Assembly: GCA_023333565.1 (NCBI GenBank)
Contig: JAJKFH010000102.1
Location: 558,001 to 622,000, forward strand
DNA length: 64,000 bases
Source: Puffinus mauretanicus
Taxonomy: Eukaryota > Chordata > Aves > Procellariiformes > Procellariidae
Direction: 5' to 3'
Position numbers and translations under genes: made by a program. Below are positions 12,601 to 25,348 of this stretch, piece after piece (positions within the stretch are counted from its first letter, which is position 1; each line of letters begins with the position of its first letter). The notes under the pieces are model-generated. The model did not search any database and was not told where the DNA came from. It was given only the letters and a program-made list of their open reading frames with translations.

Positions 12601-15585
12601 ATTTCCCTGCCACAAATTCTCTTAAATACTGGAGTCTCAAAAGCAGGCTAGCTGAAACACTGCTGTAGAGCTTCCTCCCGAACGTTTGGTTCAGAAAAAT
12701 GAGGAGCTGCCCAATCTTACTATCAGACCACAGCAACAAATACATATTTCCAAAAACACAGCACTTTCCTAAAAAACAAAAAAATCCAGTTAATTTTTCC
12801 CTCTAATTTTCTGACGCAAAATCAGCTTCAGTCTCCTGCAGAATGACCTTAGCTGCAGATCTAACCATTGCCACATCTCGTGGCCACAAACCCTAACTAC
12901 AAATGTCCTATTTTTCACCTCCACATTCAGTACCCTCTGCTCCAAAGTTCTGGAGTTTTACAGCACCCATACCCCACAGGCACTGTGGTACAACAGATCC
13001 TGAGATATTTAATGAAGGCAACAACCATATCAAACTGGCAACCAAACCAGTTCCTGCCCATTTTATACATTCAAAAGCAAAGGGAATGCTTGCATTTCTG
13101 AAGATGACAGGAGGGGAACTCACTCACTGTAAGGAAGTGTCTTCAAGCCTGTTCACATTTACTAGAAGGAATATCCCTACAGGGTGGCTTGGATGACAGG
13201 AGCTGACAAAAAGCTGGGTCAAAAGAATGACAGCTGGGGAATCAATAACCCACTAAACAAACTGCTGGATGGACTATTTTCTGGCAAAGGTTATCTTGTG
13301 AAGGGGTCTAAGCAGAGCTGATTAGCTACAGAAATTGCTTTTTGAGTGATAAAAATTATTCCCTTCAAGCTCAAACACCACAGCCATGGGAAACATCACA
13401 ATTTCAGACATAATCCTCCTCTTGCTCTGCACACTATCTTCGATCTAAAAAAAATTGTAAAAAAAATCTGCTTTGCTTTCAGGCTTATCTCAGTACTATT
13501 TTTCCCCAGCCCTCAATTTCTACCCTTCTCTTTTACCGCTCAGGCTGAGCGTGCAGTGATGACAGTTACCTGGTATTACCAGAACCCAAAAGCCAGACTG
13601 CAGAGTAGTTCCCAGGGATTATCTGCTTTCAGTTTTGTTGCCAATGAACTCCTGAGTTGAGAGAAGAAAACAGCACCTTTTATCTGAAGGAATGAAGCTT
13701 AAAAACTCAGTTTAAGTATCCACAGTGATAGAATAAGGGTAGATGCTAAGACTAGCAGCCTGTGCTGCTCTGGGAGCGCCTCAAGCATTTTTCTGCCCAA
13801 GGGCTCTTTGGAGGTGTGGCTATTTCTCCCCAACCAAAGTATCCCAGGAATACAGCAGCCTTTACATCCCAGCTTTACTACTCAGACAAGACAAACATAA
13901 TTAAATATCAGGAGAACGGATTCCCTGGAAAACCGAAATGCAGAAAGCCTCTACAAGGACAAGCTAAAGTCACTTTGCTTCTAGCCCTTGCCTCTGGCAA
14001 GTGCAGCACTATCCGCTTCGTTTCCTTTCACTGCTCAAGGAAGGCTCCGTATTTCAGAGAACTGGCAAGAAACAGGGGCAGTTTTAGCTTCTACCTCATC
14101 TACTCCAGGATAGGTCAATCCAGTCTGCAAATCACTGCCAGGAACACCCGCTGTGCAACCTAAATGAAATAAATAGGTCATCTCAAGCCAACTCCTCGCT
14201 GACATTTGCTTGAATCACATGAAATGCCACAACCACAGCTGGCACTATCCCACACTCCTTGCTGGAAGCTGCACTGTAGAAGTGAGAGGAGTCAAGAATT
14301 AGCCTACTCTCCCCAGGGATGAAAAGCCTCCTCTTCTGAAAGACGCCTCTGGGAAAATCCAGGTGCTGTCCAACCACTCAATATTTGAACCATACTGTTA
14401 AAAAAAAAAAAAGAAAAAAACCAAAACTTCTGTTGATTACTAAAATAAATACTAACAAGGATCACCCCTGCTGGATGTGGATTCACAATGTTCACTATGT
14501 CCCTCAACAGCCTTTCTTCATATGCACAGCTAGGTCTAGTAGCCCTTTTTACTGTTGGCCGACTCATTCTTTATTTTGAACATAGAAAAAAATTAATACA
14601 ATAAATGCATTTATCACAACAGCACCTGGGTTCACTTGCAAACACTGATAACATGTTTTTATCTGACAAAGTTACATCACCACAGCTACCAGCTTGGGAG
14701 CAAGGAACATGCCTTTGTGCAACTTAAAGGCAACCCATATTAAAACTGATTTGCCGGTACTCCAGGTAGCAAACTGTGTTGATGTACTGATGGACTAGAA
14801 GTTATGTTTTTTATAATCTGTGGTGTTCTTTGATTTAGCTGGTAGTTAATAGTAACCGATCAGCACTCGGAATAGTACAAAACCCCCACAACTCTATTAC
14901 AAGCCATGAGCTAACTTTCTGAGGAAAAATTAGGTAACCCACATCCCAGAGTCCCCTGACCCTCTATCTCGGGCACCTTTTTCTCTTTTTCGTGACTCCC
15001 TTCAGGCTGCAGCATCTAGCTGTCTATCCCTACCGGGTACCTAACCTACATGGAGAGACGGCATCGCCCTTCCCAATCCCCGAAGCGCTACGTTGACTCC
15101 AAGTGTCCCACACGGCATCCCCAACTTGAGATTCCCAAGCTCCCTGCCTGCCTGGCAGGTTCTCCAAGCTACTTCACGGCTCAGCTCTGAAGCACCGCAT
15201 ACGAAGCGTAACAGAAGATTTTCTAAGCCTGCCATCCCGCCCAGGCCGTGCGGTGTCACTCCCGCTTCACAAGCTCTTCTTCCCCAGACCTGACCGGGTC
15301 CCCGACGGAGAGCGCCTGCGGCCACCACGAGCGCTTCACCGGCGGGTGACAGGCCGCAGACCCCGCGGCAGCCCCTCGCAGGCGCTTGCAGGGCCCTGCC
15401 AGCGCCCACTGCCCCGCTCCGGCTCAACGGGAGGGAACCTCCCCGAGCCCCCGCTCCTCGCCGCCGGGTCCCGCCACAGCTGTTCCTCTCCACGCCGCGG
15501 GGACACCCCCCGCACCCGGCCCTCCTCGGCGCCCTCCGCCAGCACCGCCGACCCCCGGCGTCTCCGCGGGCCCGGCCCGGCCGTG

Positions 15586-15610
15586 CCGAGCCGAGCCGAG
15601 CCGAGCCGAG
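15586..15610. repeat. (CCGAG)5 pentanucleotide repeat
   Basis: Five uninterrupted CCGAG units lie in the CpG island, just inside intron 1 of WASHC1 from the putative exon 1 donor. This is a short GC-rich microsatellite that could vary in length between individuals. Confidence 0.9.
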
Positions 15611-15724
15611 CCCGCCCCGGGCGCCAGGCACAGAGCCGTGTGGGGGGGGAGGAGGGCCCGGCCCCGCCCCCCGCGGCCGCGCCGAACCCAGCGCGCGCTC
15701 CCTGCCGCGCCGCGCGCCCCTCAC

Positions 15725-15800
15725 CTGCCGCGAGCCAGCCACGCCCCGGCGCCGAGCAGGAAGCGGCGCCCTGCACCGCTTCCGCCCCTAGTTGTCCGTC
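15725..15800 (-). other. WASHC1: Putative non-coding exon 1 of WASHC1 (5' end approximate)
   Basis: The minus strand reads CGCGGCAG|GTGAGG with the junction at 15725/15724, an excellent splice donor, directly downstream of the ETS-motif cluster. A first exon ending here and spliced to the acceptor at 3558 gives the two-exon 5' structure expected for this gene. The right boundary is a guess because no TATA box or unambiguous initiator fixes it. If transcription starts further upstream, near 15970, the exon would carry an upstream open frame (15954-15799). Confidence 0.55.
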
Positions 15801-15808
15801 ACTTCCGC
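15779..15808 (-). promoter_or_regulatory. Paired ETS/GABP-type sites
   Basis: Read on the minus strand, GCGGAAGTGACGG is followed about 20 bp on by GGCGGAAGCGG. Two GGAAG cores at this spacing are typical of GABP/ETS-driven TATA-less promoters. The first overlaps a TGACG half-site of the CREB/ATF type. Assignment is from motif shape only. Confidence 0.5.
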
Positions 15809-15883
15809 CCGGCTAGGGTGCCCCGGCATCTCGCGGCAAGCCCCTCGGCTGGGCTGGGCCGAGCCGAGGGCGGGGGGCGGGAC

Positions 15884-15895
15884 TGCGCATGCGCG
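15884..15895. promoter_or_regulatory. NRF1 binding site
   Basis: TGCGCATGCGCG is a near-perfect palindromic NRF1 consensus. NRF1 sites of this quality cluster within about 100 bp of transcription starts in CpG-island promoters, which fits the WASHC1 start placed just to the left. Confidence 0.7.
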
Positions 15896-15953
15896 CGGTA
15901 GAGGGTGGGGCGCGGGGCGTGAGGCGCTCTGCGGCGGCGGTGAGCGTCGGCCA

Positions 15954-16260
15954 TGTTGTGGGCCCGCAGCCGCCTGCACTCCCCCCTGCCCCCGGCACTG
16001 TTGGGCCGGGGATTGCGTCGTCTGCCTCGCCTAGAACCCTGCCCTGGCGCTGCCACCCTCCGTTGTGCACCCTCCCTGGGCCCCAGGTGGCCTGCCAGCC
16101 CGAGGTGGTGCACAGCAGGGGCTGGCGGTCTGCCAACCCTGTGACAAGGCACAGGCAGCCCAGGGATCCCGCTGGGGCCCGTCGGAGCATTGCTGGCTGC
16201 CTCGCGAGGGAGGCGGTGGGCCTTCAGCACGCCTCCACGGATGGCTGCCCCATCGGAGCA
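15954..16260 (+). other. Divergent side of the WASHC1 CpG island; weak plus-strand open frame
   Basis: The plus-strand ATG at 15953 opens a 63-codon frame starting MLWARSRLHSPLPPALLG. It is arginine-rich and leucine-rich with no acidic residue in its first 20 residues, which resembles a mitochondrial presequence. A weak donor-like CAGGTGG at 16085-16091 could end it as a first exon, but I could not find any following exon to the right. A promoter-associated non-coding transcript is at least as likely as a gene. Confidence 0.15.
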
Positions 16261-18013
16261 CAACGGTTCAGGGAGCGGTACCCCACTGCCAAGAGAAGGG
16301 AGTATTGGCACAGCTCTCAGCCTGGTCCTTGCCCACGTGTTGCAGAGTCACGGTTTGAGAGAAAATCCTACAGATGTTTTTTTGTTGCCACGTTCAGCCC
16401 TGCCTCTGCGCCTGGCTGCTTTTCTGCTTCCACGTATCTGGTATGGAGCATGGCAAGCAAAAGGGAGACTCTGACTCACACACTTGGTTGTTTTCTCTCC
16501 CGTGTTCATGTTTAGAGTTGGGCAATTTAAAAATTGACTTTACAAAATAGTGAATTTTTTTTTCAAGTACATTCTACTAGTTTGTTCTTGTGTCGCTTTT
16601 ATACTCCCCTTTATGCACGCATGCAAGTAACCAAGTTCTTCCAGCACAAATACTCATGAAAAGTGAATTTCAAGAGTGCATCTGTAAATATTAAATCCAC
16701 ATTTTAAAGGGGCATGTGCTACGCATGACAGAGGTATTTGCATGGTCATCCACTTTAGGATCAGAAACAATTCCTCAAGACTTATTTAAATGCTTATAAC
16801 TTACCACTATTTGAATAGCAAATACCAGTTTTTGAATGCACACAGGGAACATTTGTGATTGATATATAGCATTAAAAACAGTGCACAAGGAAAACAGTGA
16901 ATGCACTTGAAGACATCAGGACCTTCTCATGGATATTCAGTTCGGGGGAAAAAGGGTAAATCCATTACATAAATTACCTGTTGCAGATTCTTTGCTCTGT
17001 TCCACCCGTTTGCAGTGGGAAGTGCAGACTGAAGCAGGGGAGCAACATTAGACCTGGTGGAGTTGCAAAGGAGATCAGGAGCCAGCAGCAGCAGCTTCCC
17101 CGTTTCAGAGCCAGCAGGAGGGTGCAGTGCTTGCCCCCGTGATGTTTTAATGATGGGCCTGGTAAGATCCATCAGCATGGAGAGCGTAAGGGCACAAGGC
17201 CTAAGAGCTAAGGACCAGGGTAAGAGCTACTGAAACTCTCTGTAAGGGAAGAAGGTTATAAGGAATGGAAAATCCTGCCAAAAACTCCAACCAGACAAAA
17301 AAGCAGATCTAGCCGAGTCTGAGCAAGGAGCATGTGTGTGGGTGTCGGGACCTGTCAAAAACAAAATAGGGAAACGGATGTAAGAAGCAACAATCCAATC
17401 TATTCTGATCCATTTTTATTTATATACTGCTGATGGAAAGCCCTCCAAATGCTTTCTGGTGCTTGGATAAAAATCCAATTCAATGCGTTTATAAAATTCA
17501 AGAGAAAGCAAGAGGTGATGGCAGACTGACACAGCTCCTTCCCATGTCCCCCTGCCAGCCACCCTGAGGAAGAGGAGCCAGCAGGTTTGCAAAATCCATC
17601 CTTAAAAGGCAAAAAGAGAACTCGGAGAGAGAAAGGGAAGACAGTGAATCTTAGGCCAGGCAGGCAAAGAGGTGACGGAGCAGCAGGGATACAGTGAGCC
17701 CCACGTGAGAAGCGATAGCAAGGTAGCAGTGGACTGGACAAAGCACCAGGAAGACACTGGTAGCAGGCAAGAGGCTGTAAATCGTAGTGAACTCCTTTGC
17801 AACCCTGTCATTTATCAACCTGTGCAGACAAGACCTATCTAACCGGCCACAAGTAGGTGTTACTAACAGCAGAGGAAGAGTCTGGAGGCAAATCAGGAGA
17901 GCAGCTGCTTAACACAGTGTTTAATTCAACTGCAGAGGCACTAGTCTCCGGCTGGCTGCACGTCTCAGCCCACGCAACTGGCTAGTGGAGACCGAGTGAC
18001 ACCATTCCTACCC

Positions 18014-18085
18014 AGTGGAATAATGGACACAATTTCTTCTCTCTCCATGCTAGTGGAATAATGGACACAATTTCTTCTCTCTCCA
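18014..18085. repeat. Tandem duplication, two copies, 38-bp period
   Basis: The 34-bp block beginning AGTGGAATAATGGACACAAT is repeated exactly after 38 bp, with TGCT between the copies. Exact identity argues for a recent local duplication. Confidence 0.9.
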
Positions 18086-19194
18086 GAACAATGTTTACTG
18101 GCTACATTTCATGACCTTTCACTGGCTCATTTTGAGTGGTCCTGAGAACAGGATCTTCTTACTTAAGCAAGGGCTGCTCTTGGGGAGCCGACTGGCAGCT
18201 GTGGCCGCCAAGCTCACTCTGCCACTGCTTTGCATTGGCAAGTTCCAGCCAACAAAAATAAAATCACGCACAGTATTTTTCTCCCCTAGCAAAAGGAGCA
18301 CTACTACCTGCTGTTGCCCAGGTACAGGAAGATTTAGAGGGAGGTCCTTCTTCCCATGCAGTCAGTAAGATATGATTTTTCATAGGGTGCAAAAAGCAGT
18401 ACCTCGTGGCGTGCCAACTCATGCATGACAGCATGGCAGAGGCTTTGCAGTTAGGAAACGCGCTAATTGCTGGTTTGGAAAATGCCTTCTGGCTTTCCGA
18501 GAGCCATTGCCCAAGTCGATACTAATGGGAAACAGTAGTTCGGGGGGGCTGCAGAGAGATCCCGTTTATGCGTGGTGGCACTGCCACTTTCAGTCGCTTC
18601 GTTCTGCAGTGGCAGGGTAGTGACCTGGACTCCCTCTCAGTCAGAACCTGCTTTTGCCCTTGGCCTGCTGAATAAATGAAGCCAGATGTTTGCACCGGTC
18701 TTCTTGGGGGCTGCGCGGAGGCTTTGCACGCTCTGCTTTGCTATCATTTGCCGGCACAATCCACTGTGAGCAACTGTCTGATCCAGAGCAGCTCAGGGCA
18801 CGTCAGCTTTTCTGTGCTTTTGCATGCCACTCTCTGGCTAACTGTCTAGAGTGCTTATTCTGTCTGTTAGCTTTTCCATCACTGCAATATTCAAGCGCTT
18901 CCACCGTGTCCAGAACTCTTGCATAAAGACATTTTTTTCCTGTAGGCTAGGCTCATTGCAATTATCTATATGCAAACTGATCACTCATCTGTTGTTGTGT
19001 CACAGCCACAAATTCATGTGCAAGAGCCAACCCTTTTAGAGTCACATTATATTTGAACTCATTTTCACTTTTCTGAAACTGCATTTTCCCACCAGAGTGC
19101 TTTTTCTCAAGTAAAAAAAAAGCAAATCAACAAACCCAACCTTCAAAACATTAAATTAATTCGCTCTTTCTCTTGCTGCAGTATCTTTTACTGA

Positions 19195-19270
19195 GCAAAG
19201 TCACCTTGGGCAAGTAATTAGTGCCTCACTTTCCTCACTAGAATAATGGAAACAATAATATTTTTCCATC
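19195..19270 (+). repeat. MIR-like SINE relic
   Basis: The stretch with CACCTTGGGCAAGTAATTAG, then CCTCACTTTCCTCA and AATAATGGAAACAATAATA, follows the order of the MIR core: 'tgaccttgggcaagt', 'cctcagtttcctca', 'aaaatgg'. It is diverged and truncated. Identification is by eye. Confidence 0.6.
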
Positions 19271-20224
19271 TTTGATATCTTTAGGATGGAAAATGTTGCT
19301 ACTTGTTATTTATTATAATGTTTTACACCAAAATTTAATAACATAAAACTCAGAACCTGAAGGGAAAATGTAAAAAGCGAAGGTGAGGAGAATACAGAGT
19401 GCTGCTGTGGTTGTGTGTTTTGAAGGTGCTGGAAATTTCTTGTAGTCTGTTGAATAGCGTTTGTCAAATGTTCAGGCAGAGCTGGCTGAGTCGCTTTTGC
19501 ACAAGGTCAGGAGAGGGCCAGAAAACAGATCAGATCTTACTCCAGACATCTCTCTTGTTTTGCAGTTTTTCAGATCTGAGGAATGTTTTGCTATTCCACT
19601 TGGAAGTAGGGTTGAGCTCACCTAACATTTAGAAGTGTTTGGACCTCAGGTTTTGCTTCAGATCTGGTTGTAATGTTTTTCTTGTAGGGTTGCCTTAGAA
19701 GAACAGGCAGAATCTTCCTTGAACATCTGTCCCTTGTTCTGTGTCTGGTGACAATTAGCACCTCCTCTGAGTGCACGCTAACGATCAGTATATGCTCACA
19801 GGATGTTGAAACAAGACATAAGGTCTCCGTCCTAAGTGTTAGCTATGAATTCCAAAATGCCATTCTTAGCATTGCATCCACACAGTTCTGCATACTCACA
19901 GTAATTGCCTTTGTTGACTTAAAAAAAAAAAAGAAAAAAATTCATGTTTATGAAATAATGGTACATATAAGGGAAAAAAGGTAACAAAAAATAGACAACA
20001 AGAGAGTAGAAACTCCCTGGAGTGGAGCACAGACGAGGACGGCATTTCACGCGCATTCTTTTATTCTGTGGCTCCTTCCCACATCCCCACAGCACTCCCA
20101 GCTCTGTGTGTCCTGAGCAGGGCTGACCTCGCTGAACACGTGAGATCTGACGAGAGCACAGCACACAGCAGTATGGCTGCAGGCTAATGCTTTTATTTTT
20201 GTAACCGTGTATTCCTAAGAGCAT

Positions 20225-20297
20225 GGTAACAGGAGTTAGGGATCAAATCCATGCTTCTTGCATAACTGAACAGAGTATTCCCGCTAGGCTACCTGGC
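20225..20297 (-). repeat. Possible MIR-like 5' (tRNA-derived) fragment
   Basis: The order AGGGATCAAATCCATGC, then TGAACAGAGTATTCCCGCTAGGC, resembles the reverse complement of a MIR head, with a degraded B-box (GATCAAATCC against GGTTCGAATCC). It is short and diverged. Confidence 0.35.
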
Positions 20298-21390
20298 AAG
20301 AGATCAAACATCCCATACCAGGCCTTTAAAAAAAATAAAGGAAAGGGAGAAATACTAAGAACAGCCATGGCCATAAGAGAAAAGCAACAGGTATTTAAGG
20401 CTCTACTTAACCATGCTCCTTACAGGAACAAATTACTTGTTTAATTTTAAAGTCAACACATACAAGACTTACTGCAACACTTTCAAACATCCAGCTATTG
20501 GCCATGCAATCCCAGTTACCATTGCGTGTTCAAACCAAAACCCAGCTATCCAAACCTTCTCCACTTTGTTTCAGACATGAATCCCATTGCTGAGCCATTC
20601 TTTCATTGCTGTAATAAATTAGGAGTTGTCATGAACTGACTAATCCCCCTCTGCCATGTGAAGAGGACATTAACCCAAGGATGAAGGAACCAGCTACAAC
20701 TACCACCTACCGTCGTAGCAAGTCATCGTGAACATCATTCTTCTTTTGATTCTGACCACCTCCATTAAGTTTCTTTAGAACAACGTGGGTGCTAAATATT
20801 TGACCTTGTTTCAAAAAGTTTAATTTTTTTTTGCCATTCTGAAAGGCTCAAATAAACGTCAGCATTCTGATGAAAATTCACTGCACTCCCTACCCAGCTT
20901 TTGACATGCCTTTTTTTTTTTTAATCTCCTGGTCTTTTAATTCCTAAAGGAAGAAGAAAAAAAAAGAGATGGAGTTTTCAAGAACATTTCTTCCTTTTTT
21001 AAAAATACATCTTTTAAAAATTAATATTTTTCAAATCACGTATATTTAAACCAGGAACTTTTAATAGTTTCCTACATTAGCTTCAGTGTTTTTAAATGTA
21101 CATTTTAATGCTTCAAGACATAAGTCATTGCTGGATGCAAATTAAGGGATTTCTGAATATATCTGGAAAGTTAATAAAAAGAGAAGCATGAAAAGAGATG
21201 CAAGACCCTACATTAAAGATTAGCATTAAATATAACTGGAGAGAGAGAAAGATGTTCTATTAAAAGCCTACTGAAAATATTAGTGTATATTAAGAGCCTA
21301 CTGACAAATGTTTGTCTAAATAGTGACAGCAGGACACTCTATAGATTTTAGGACAGTCTATTTCCAAGCAGAATAATGAGGGGTGAAAGC

Positions 21391-21406
21391 AAAAAAAAAA
21401 AAAAAA
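21391..21406. repeat. Poly(A) tract, 16 bases
   Basis: A simple homopolymer run in intergenic DNA. No gene-like or retrotransposon-like body was recognised beside it. Confidence 0.9.
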
Positions 21407-22549
21407 GGGAAGCTTTCATGAAATAATTAATTTTAATTATTGTCACCATCAATTAGGACTCAGTCCTGAACCATTTAGTTGTACTTTTGACATTGCCTCC
21501 TCGAAGCGTGTTTCAGAAAATGAAGTAATACGCAGTAAAGAAAAATTTGCACTGAAAAAATTCCTTTAATAAAAGCTTGTTCCTGCAGAGTTAGCTTCAA
21601 GCTGGAAACAATTCTTCATCTTTTCAAATATAAAAACTAAATAATAGAAATCAATATTCCCTGGGAATGAGACTCACCCTTGTGAGAAGTTGTTCATCCA
21701 AACTCTTTGCTGTCAATGGCAAGCTCCTATTTTAGGATTTAAGTGGGTGTTCAAATGGCTGGGTTGTGTGAATAATTGATTATTTGATTCAGTTGTTGAA
21801 CCAAAAAATTAAACTCTGCTTTTTTCTAAAGTCAACCCCAAACCCCCATTTTCAGTGTGTTTGGTAAATAATAAAAACTCCATAGTTTTAGGGTAAATTA
21901 TTTGCTATATGTTTGGTTGGGACCAACTTTAGTTCTGCCATTTTCTTCCAGGTAAAGCAAAGGACTAGATTCATTGAAGAGCCTAGGTATCACCTTCAGA
22001 GATGTTTTTCCAATTTCTACTCAGCTGGAAATCTAGTGAAAAATTGAAATTCTTACCTGAAATTCTTTCTTTCTGAATGAAGAGTGAAATACATGTTAAA
22101 CATTTCCAGAGACGTTATTACTCTTGCATTTCAATCTTTCAAATGCTTTCTATTGCTGTTAAGTATTCACATGAAGTTATTTCATTTCAAAGCTTACCAT
22201 ATAAGGCTATTATAATTCCTCTGTGCTGCAGGCCAAATTTCCTGGTGGTCCTTAAAATTATGCCACATTAACTGCCTTGTAATAACTGTATACCAAGGTG
22301 CCATGTTAATTTCACAAGATTTTTCTCTAGAAACTTGAATTTATTTTGCATTTGTATTATAGCATCAGGTCCCTACTTAATTCTATTTCTAAGACCTACA
22401 GATACAATCTTCCTTTTCATTTACATAGCAGTAGGATATATATCTCCCACTTCAGCCTTTAATTCCCCCTTCCATTTTAGAAAGAAGCAAAAATAATACT
22501 GTGTGCAACACAACATCCGTTTTAACAGTGTCTTTGTCATTGTTTCATA

Positions 22550-22606
22550 ATAAAACCAGTGCATTTATTCAATAAATATTTCTAATAGTACTTCTATGTG
22601 CTAGAT
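22550..22606 (-). repeat. L2/MIR 3'-tail-like fragment
   Basis: CATTTATTCAATAAATATTT followed by TACTTCTATGTGCTAGATAAACTG matches the shape of the reverse-complemented L2/MIR tail ('attcaacaaatatttattgag...ctatgtgccaggcactg'). Only about 55 bp is recognisable. Confidence 0.45.
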
Positions 22607-24109
22607 AAACTGCGTAGCTCATTCTTTAAAAAAATAGTGAAGTTAAGCATCAATAAATAACTACTCCAGGTTTTATTTTTTTCCGTGTTCTTGGGAGAAG
22701 AAAAAGGGCTTAGAAAAAAAAACCACCCTCAAAACTCACAAGTCTGGGGAGTTTCATACAAACTGGAGAGCAGGAAGGGGCCTTATGCGCCAATGTTAAA
22801 GCCTCTTCCCTGAGAATTGGGCTACATTTGTGCACCTCTGTGGCATGTGACATCGTTCTCTCATGGTCCATATGAGCATCCTGACCAGGAGCTGCTGAAC
22901 AGAAGGACGGTACCTGGGTGATGGTGTAGGACTCCCCTCTGTCCCTACCACCTTATGACTTCATCTAGGACATCCAAACAATTTGTTTAAAAATACATCG
23001 AAAAGAAGCATTTCGTCATTCCTATAATGTTGTCCTCATTGTTTTAAATGTAAATGTTCAGTGAGTGCATCTCAAATTCACAAATAATTTTGCATCGACT
23101 GAATGTTTATTTTGACAAATAAACAATCTATGACAAACAATTCACTACCTCCATTTCAACATGGCCTTCGGTAGTAGGTGAGCACATCCACTAAAACGAG
23201 CCAGGAACCAAGACTTTTCAGTGGGAGGGAAGACAGGACCACAGCCGAGCTCCTAACCTCTCAGCTCACGCTGAGCTTCAGTCAACAACAAAAGATGTGT
23301 TCCCAAATCTATACAGATTGTGAATATGTCCTTGAATTTCCCGTTGAATGCACAGAATCAGGGTTGAGCCCAGAAATCCCATAAGTTTGTTCAAGGGGGG
23401 CTCTCTATCTATTTTTGTCCAAGTATTTTGCTGCCAGGCAGAGGTGCTGAGCTGGATTGCTAAAGACAAGCTGCATCCTGCTCTGAATGGTGAGACAGCA
23501 CAGGTCTCCTCTGCCTGCAAAGCCTTGGGGTACTCCTGCCTTTAAAGCGGGCGGTTGTGGATGTGTCCGTGTACGGTGCGGGGGACTTACAGACTTGCCC
23601 TTTCCGGCGTGCAGGGAAGTAGGCTAAGCACAGAGATGGCCAGGACAGGTAAATCAAACAGCATTAGGAGCAAGAAGCTGGCTTGTAAGGAAAAGAGTCA
23701 AAGGGCTCGGGGACCTTCACAAAACAACTGCTGCGGGTGGGAAAGAATATCTGAAAGGATCCAAATATATAAACATAAAGGAAGAGGAGAATTTTTTTGG
23801 GGTACCTCAAAATGAGTAAGTAGGACTTATCAGAAGGCAAATGAAAATATAAAACAGCTACAAGAGTATTTCTTAAAATTCAGACTGACCTGGCAGTGAT
23901 GGCACTAGCTCCAGTGGGGAGCAGGGGCAGCACCTACCTCTTACTGTGCTGACAGGTATTTACAGTTGAGAGCTCCTGATTTCATTTTAGGCTTTATTCC
24001 CTATAGTCATGCAAGCTGTGGCACAATATTCCACCTTGTTTCTATCACTACAAAGTACTTCATATTCACCACTACCCCAGAACCACTAGAAAAGCAATGT
24101 AGACCTCCT

Positions 24110-24185
24110 GCAGGGTGAAATCTTGGCTGCTGCTGAAGTCAATGGGAGTTTCACTCTCTGACTTTGAAAGCCTGTAGTGAACCCT
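24110..24185. repeat. Ancient amniote repeat relic (GAAATC...GAAGTCAATGGGAGTTT)
   Basis: GGTGAAATCTTGGCTGCTG followed by CTGAAGTCAATGGGAGTTTC has the signature of an old palindromic element common in sauropsid genomes, with the hallmark GAAGTCAATGGGAGTTT. I cannot name the family with certainty. Confidence 0.4.
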
Positions 24186-25325
24186 TGCCTTTAGCTCTAC
24201 ATAGCTCGACTCTTACCTAATTTTTCAGGAGCCCACTGAACAAACAGTCTGCTGGCTACAGCATAGCTGTTTAACAGGACAAGTTCCAATCAGGGCTATC
24301 CACCAGTTCAGCTGAAGCAGCAGTGACACCACTGAAAGTGCCAGCAAGGATGAAGAGGGTTAATTAGCATGGTGGGTGGTAAAAATGCCAGATGCCAGAA
24401 CATCATCTCCACTTGGGCTCCCATCACAGTAACTCCCTGGGTTTATCTGAACCAGCACTAGCAGCAATGAGGTAGTTTTTGCTCCTGCTCCTCTTTGGAG
24501 ACCCAGCCAGGACAGGCAGACTGTCACATTAGGAGTTCTTCCTTTCCCTCTTTGAATATATCAAAGGAGGCAGCAGGAGCTTGGCCTTGAGTATGCACCA
24601 TTACCTTCATAGAAGGGAAGGAAATACAACAAATTAATGCCCAAACCAATATTGTTTCAGTCACATTTGGTATTTTATAGGCCTGTTTTGTTCAGTTTGG
24701 TATAATACTGTTTATGTCCTGAAATCTATGCTGTGAAACACACAGAATGTCCGTTATGGAAGAATTCCCACTGCTGCTACAATCTCAGCCTCTCCATTTC
24801 CAGAAGCTCGGGACTGTACATCCATCACCTGCATGATGCAGTAGTGCCAGGTTTGCATTAAGAAACAACTGTTTTTATTTAATTTTAACTTTGGTTCACT
24901 TTTTAAACTGACTGGCTTCATTCTGCAACCACCAGAGTCAAAGAATAAATACTCTGTCACATTTTTTCATGACATCAAAACATAACAACAAAATGTTATC
25001 TGCATCTGAAAGACTGGCAAAAGGAGGTAAATGGTAACTGCAGGCGGATGCTCCGCCTAAACAGATTTTTGTGCTTGGCTTGAACCCACTGATTTCAAAA
25101 TAAGGCCTCATGCACCTGCTTGCCTGGAGCAGCTTATGGGATTGGGGTCAGAACTGCAGCTACCAGGGGAAGTCTCTCCCTCAACCCTGACTCCAGTTTT
25201 TTCTTACCATCATCATGCTTATATCATCTTCAGTAGCACTAATGCAGCCTGATCTCTCTAAACTATGTCATACTAGTAGAAGGAAAAAAAAATGCTTGTA
25301 TACTTTCTCCTTCTTTGTGCTCTCC

Positions 25326-25348
25326 TTTTTTTTTTTTTTTTTTTTTTT
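25326..25348. repeat. Poly(T) tract, 23 bases
   Basis: A long homopolymer run. It could be the poly(A) tail of a minus-strand retro-insertion, but I see no recognisable body to its right. Confidence 0.9.

Larger units (their letters stand above)
3558..15724 (-). other. WASHC1: WASHC1 intron 1
   Basis: This roughly 12.2-kb intron separates the non-coding first exon in the CpG island from the exon with the start codon. Both boundaries look canonical: CAG|GTGAG at 15725/15724 and a TAG acceptor ending at 3558. It holds two G-rich tracts (5193-5238 and 9620-9643) and a small direct repeat (6616-6665). Frames of up to 133 codons (13762-14163, plus) have no recognisable domain. I saw no intronic RNA gene. 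Confidence 0.75.
15180..16260. promoter_or_regulatory. WASHC1: CpG island promoter of WASHC1
   Basis: About 1 kb of dense CpG stands out sharply from the flanking DNA. It contains a canonical minus-strand splice donor, an NRF1 site and ETS-type GGAAG motifs, with no TATA box seen. It lies upstream of the WASHC1 coding exon in the right orientation. This is the usual layout of a housekeeping-gene promoter. A plus-strand donor-like GGTGAGC at 15939-15945 and a plus-strand ATG at 15953 leave room for a divergent transcript. Long frames inside the island reflect low stop frequency at high GC rather than genes. Confidence 0.85.

Noticed and set aside
13762..14163. 133-codon plus-strand frame in WASHC1 intron 1
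   Set aside because: It has no known domain and mixed composition, and its length is within chance for this window.
15041..15742. 233-codon minus-strand open frame in the WASHC1 CpG island
   Set aside because: The composition is simple Arg/Gly/Pro/Ala as expected from GC-rich DNA, and the frame runs through the clear exon 1 splice donor. It resembles no protein family.
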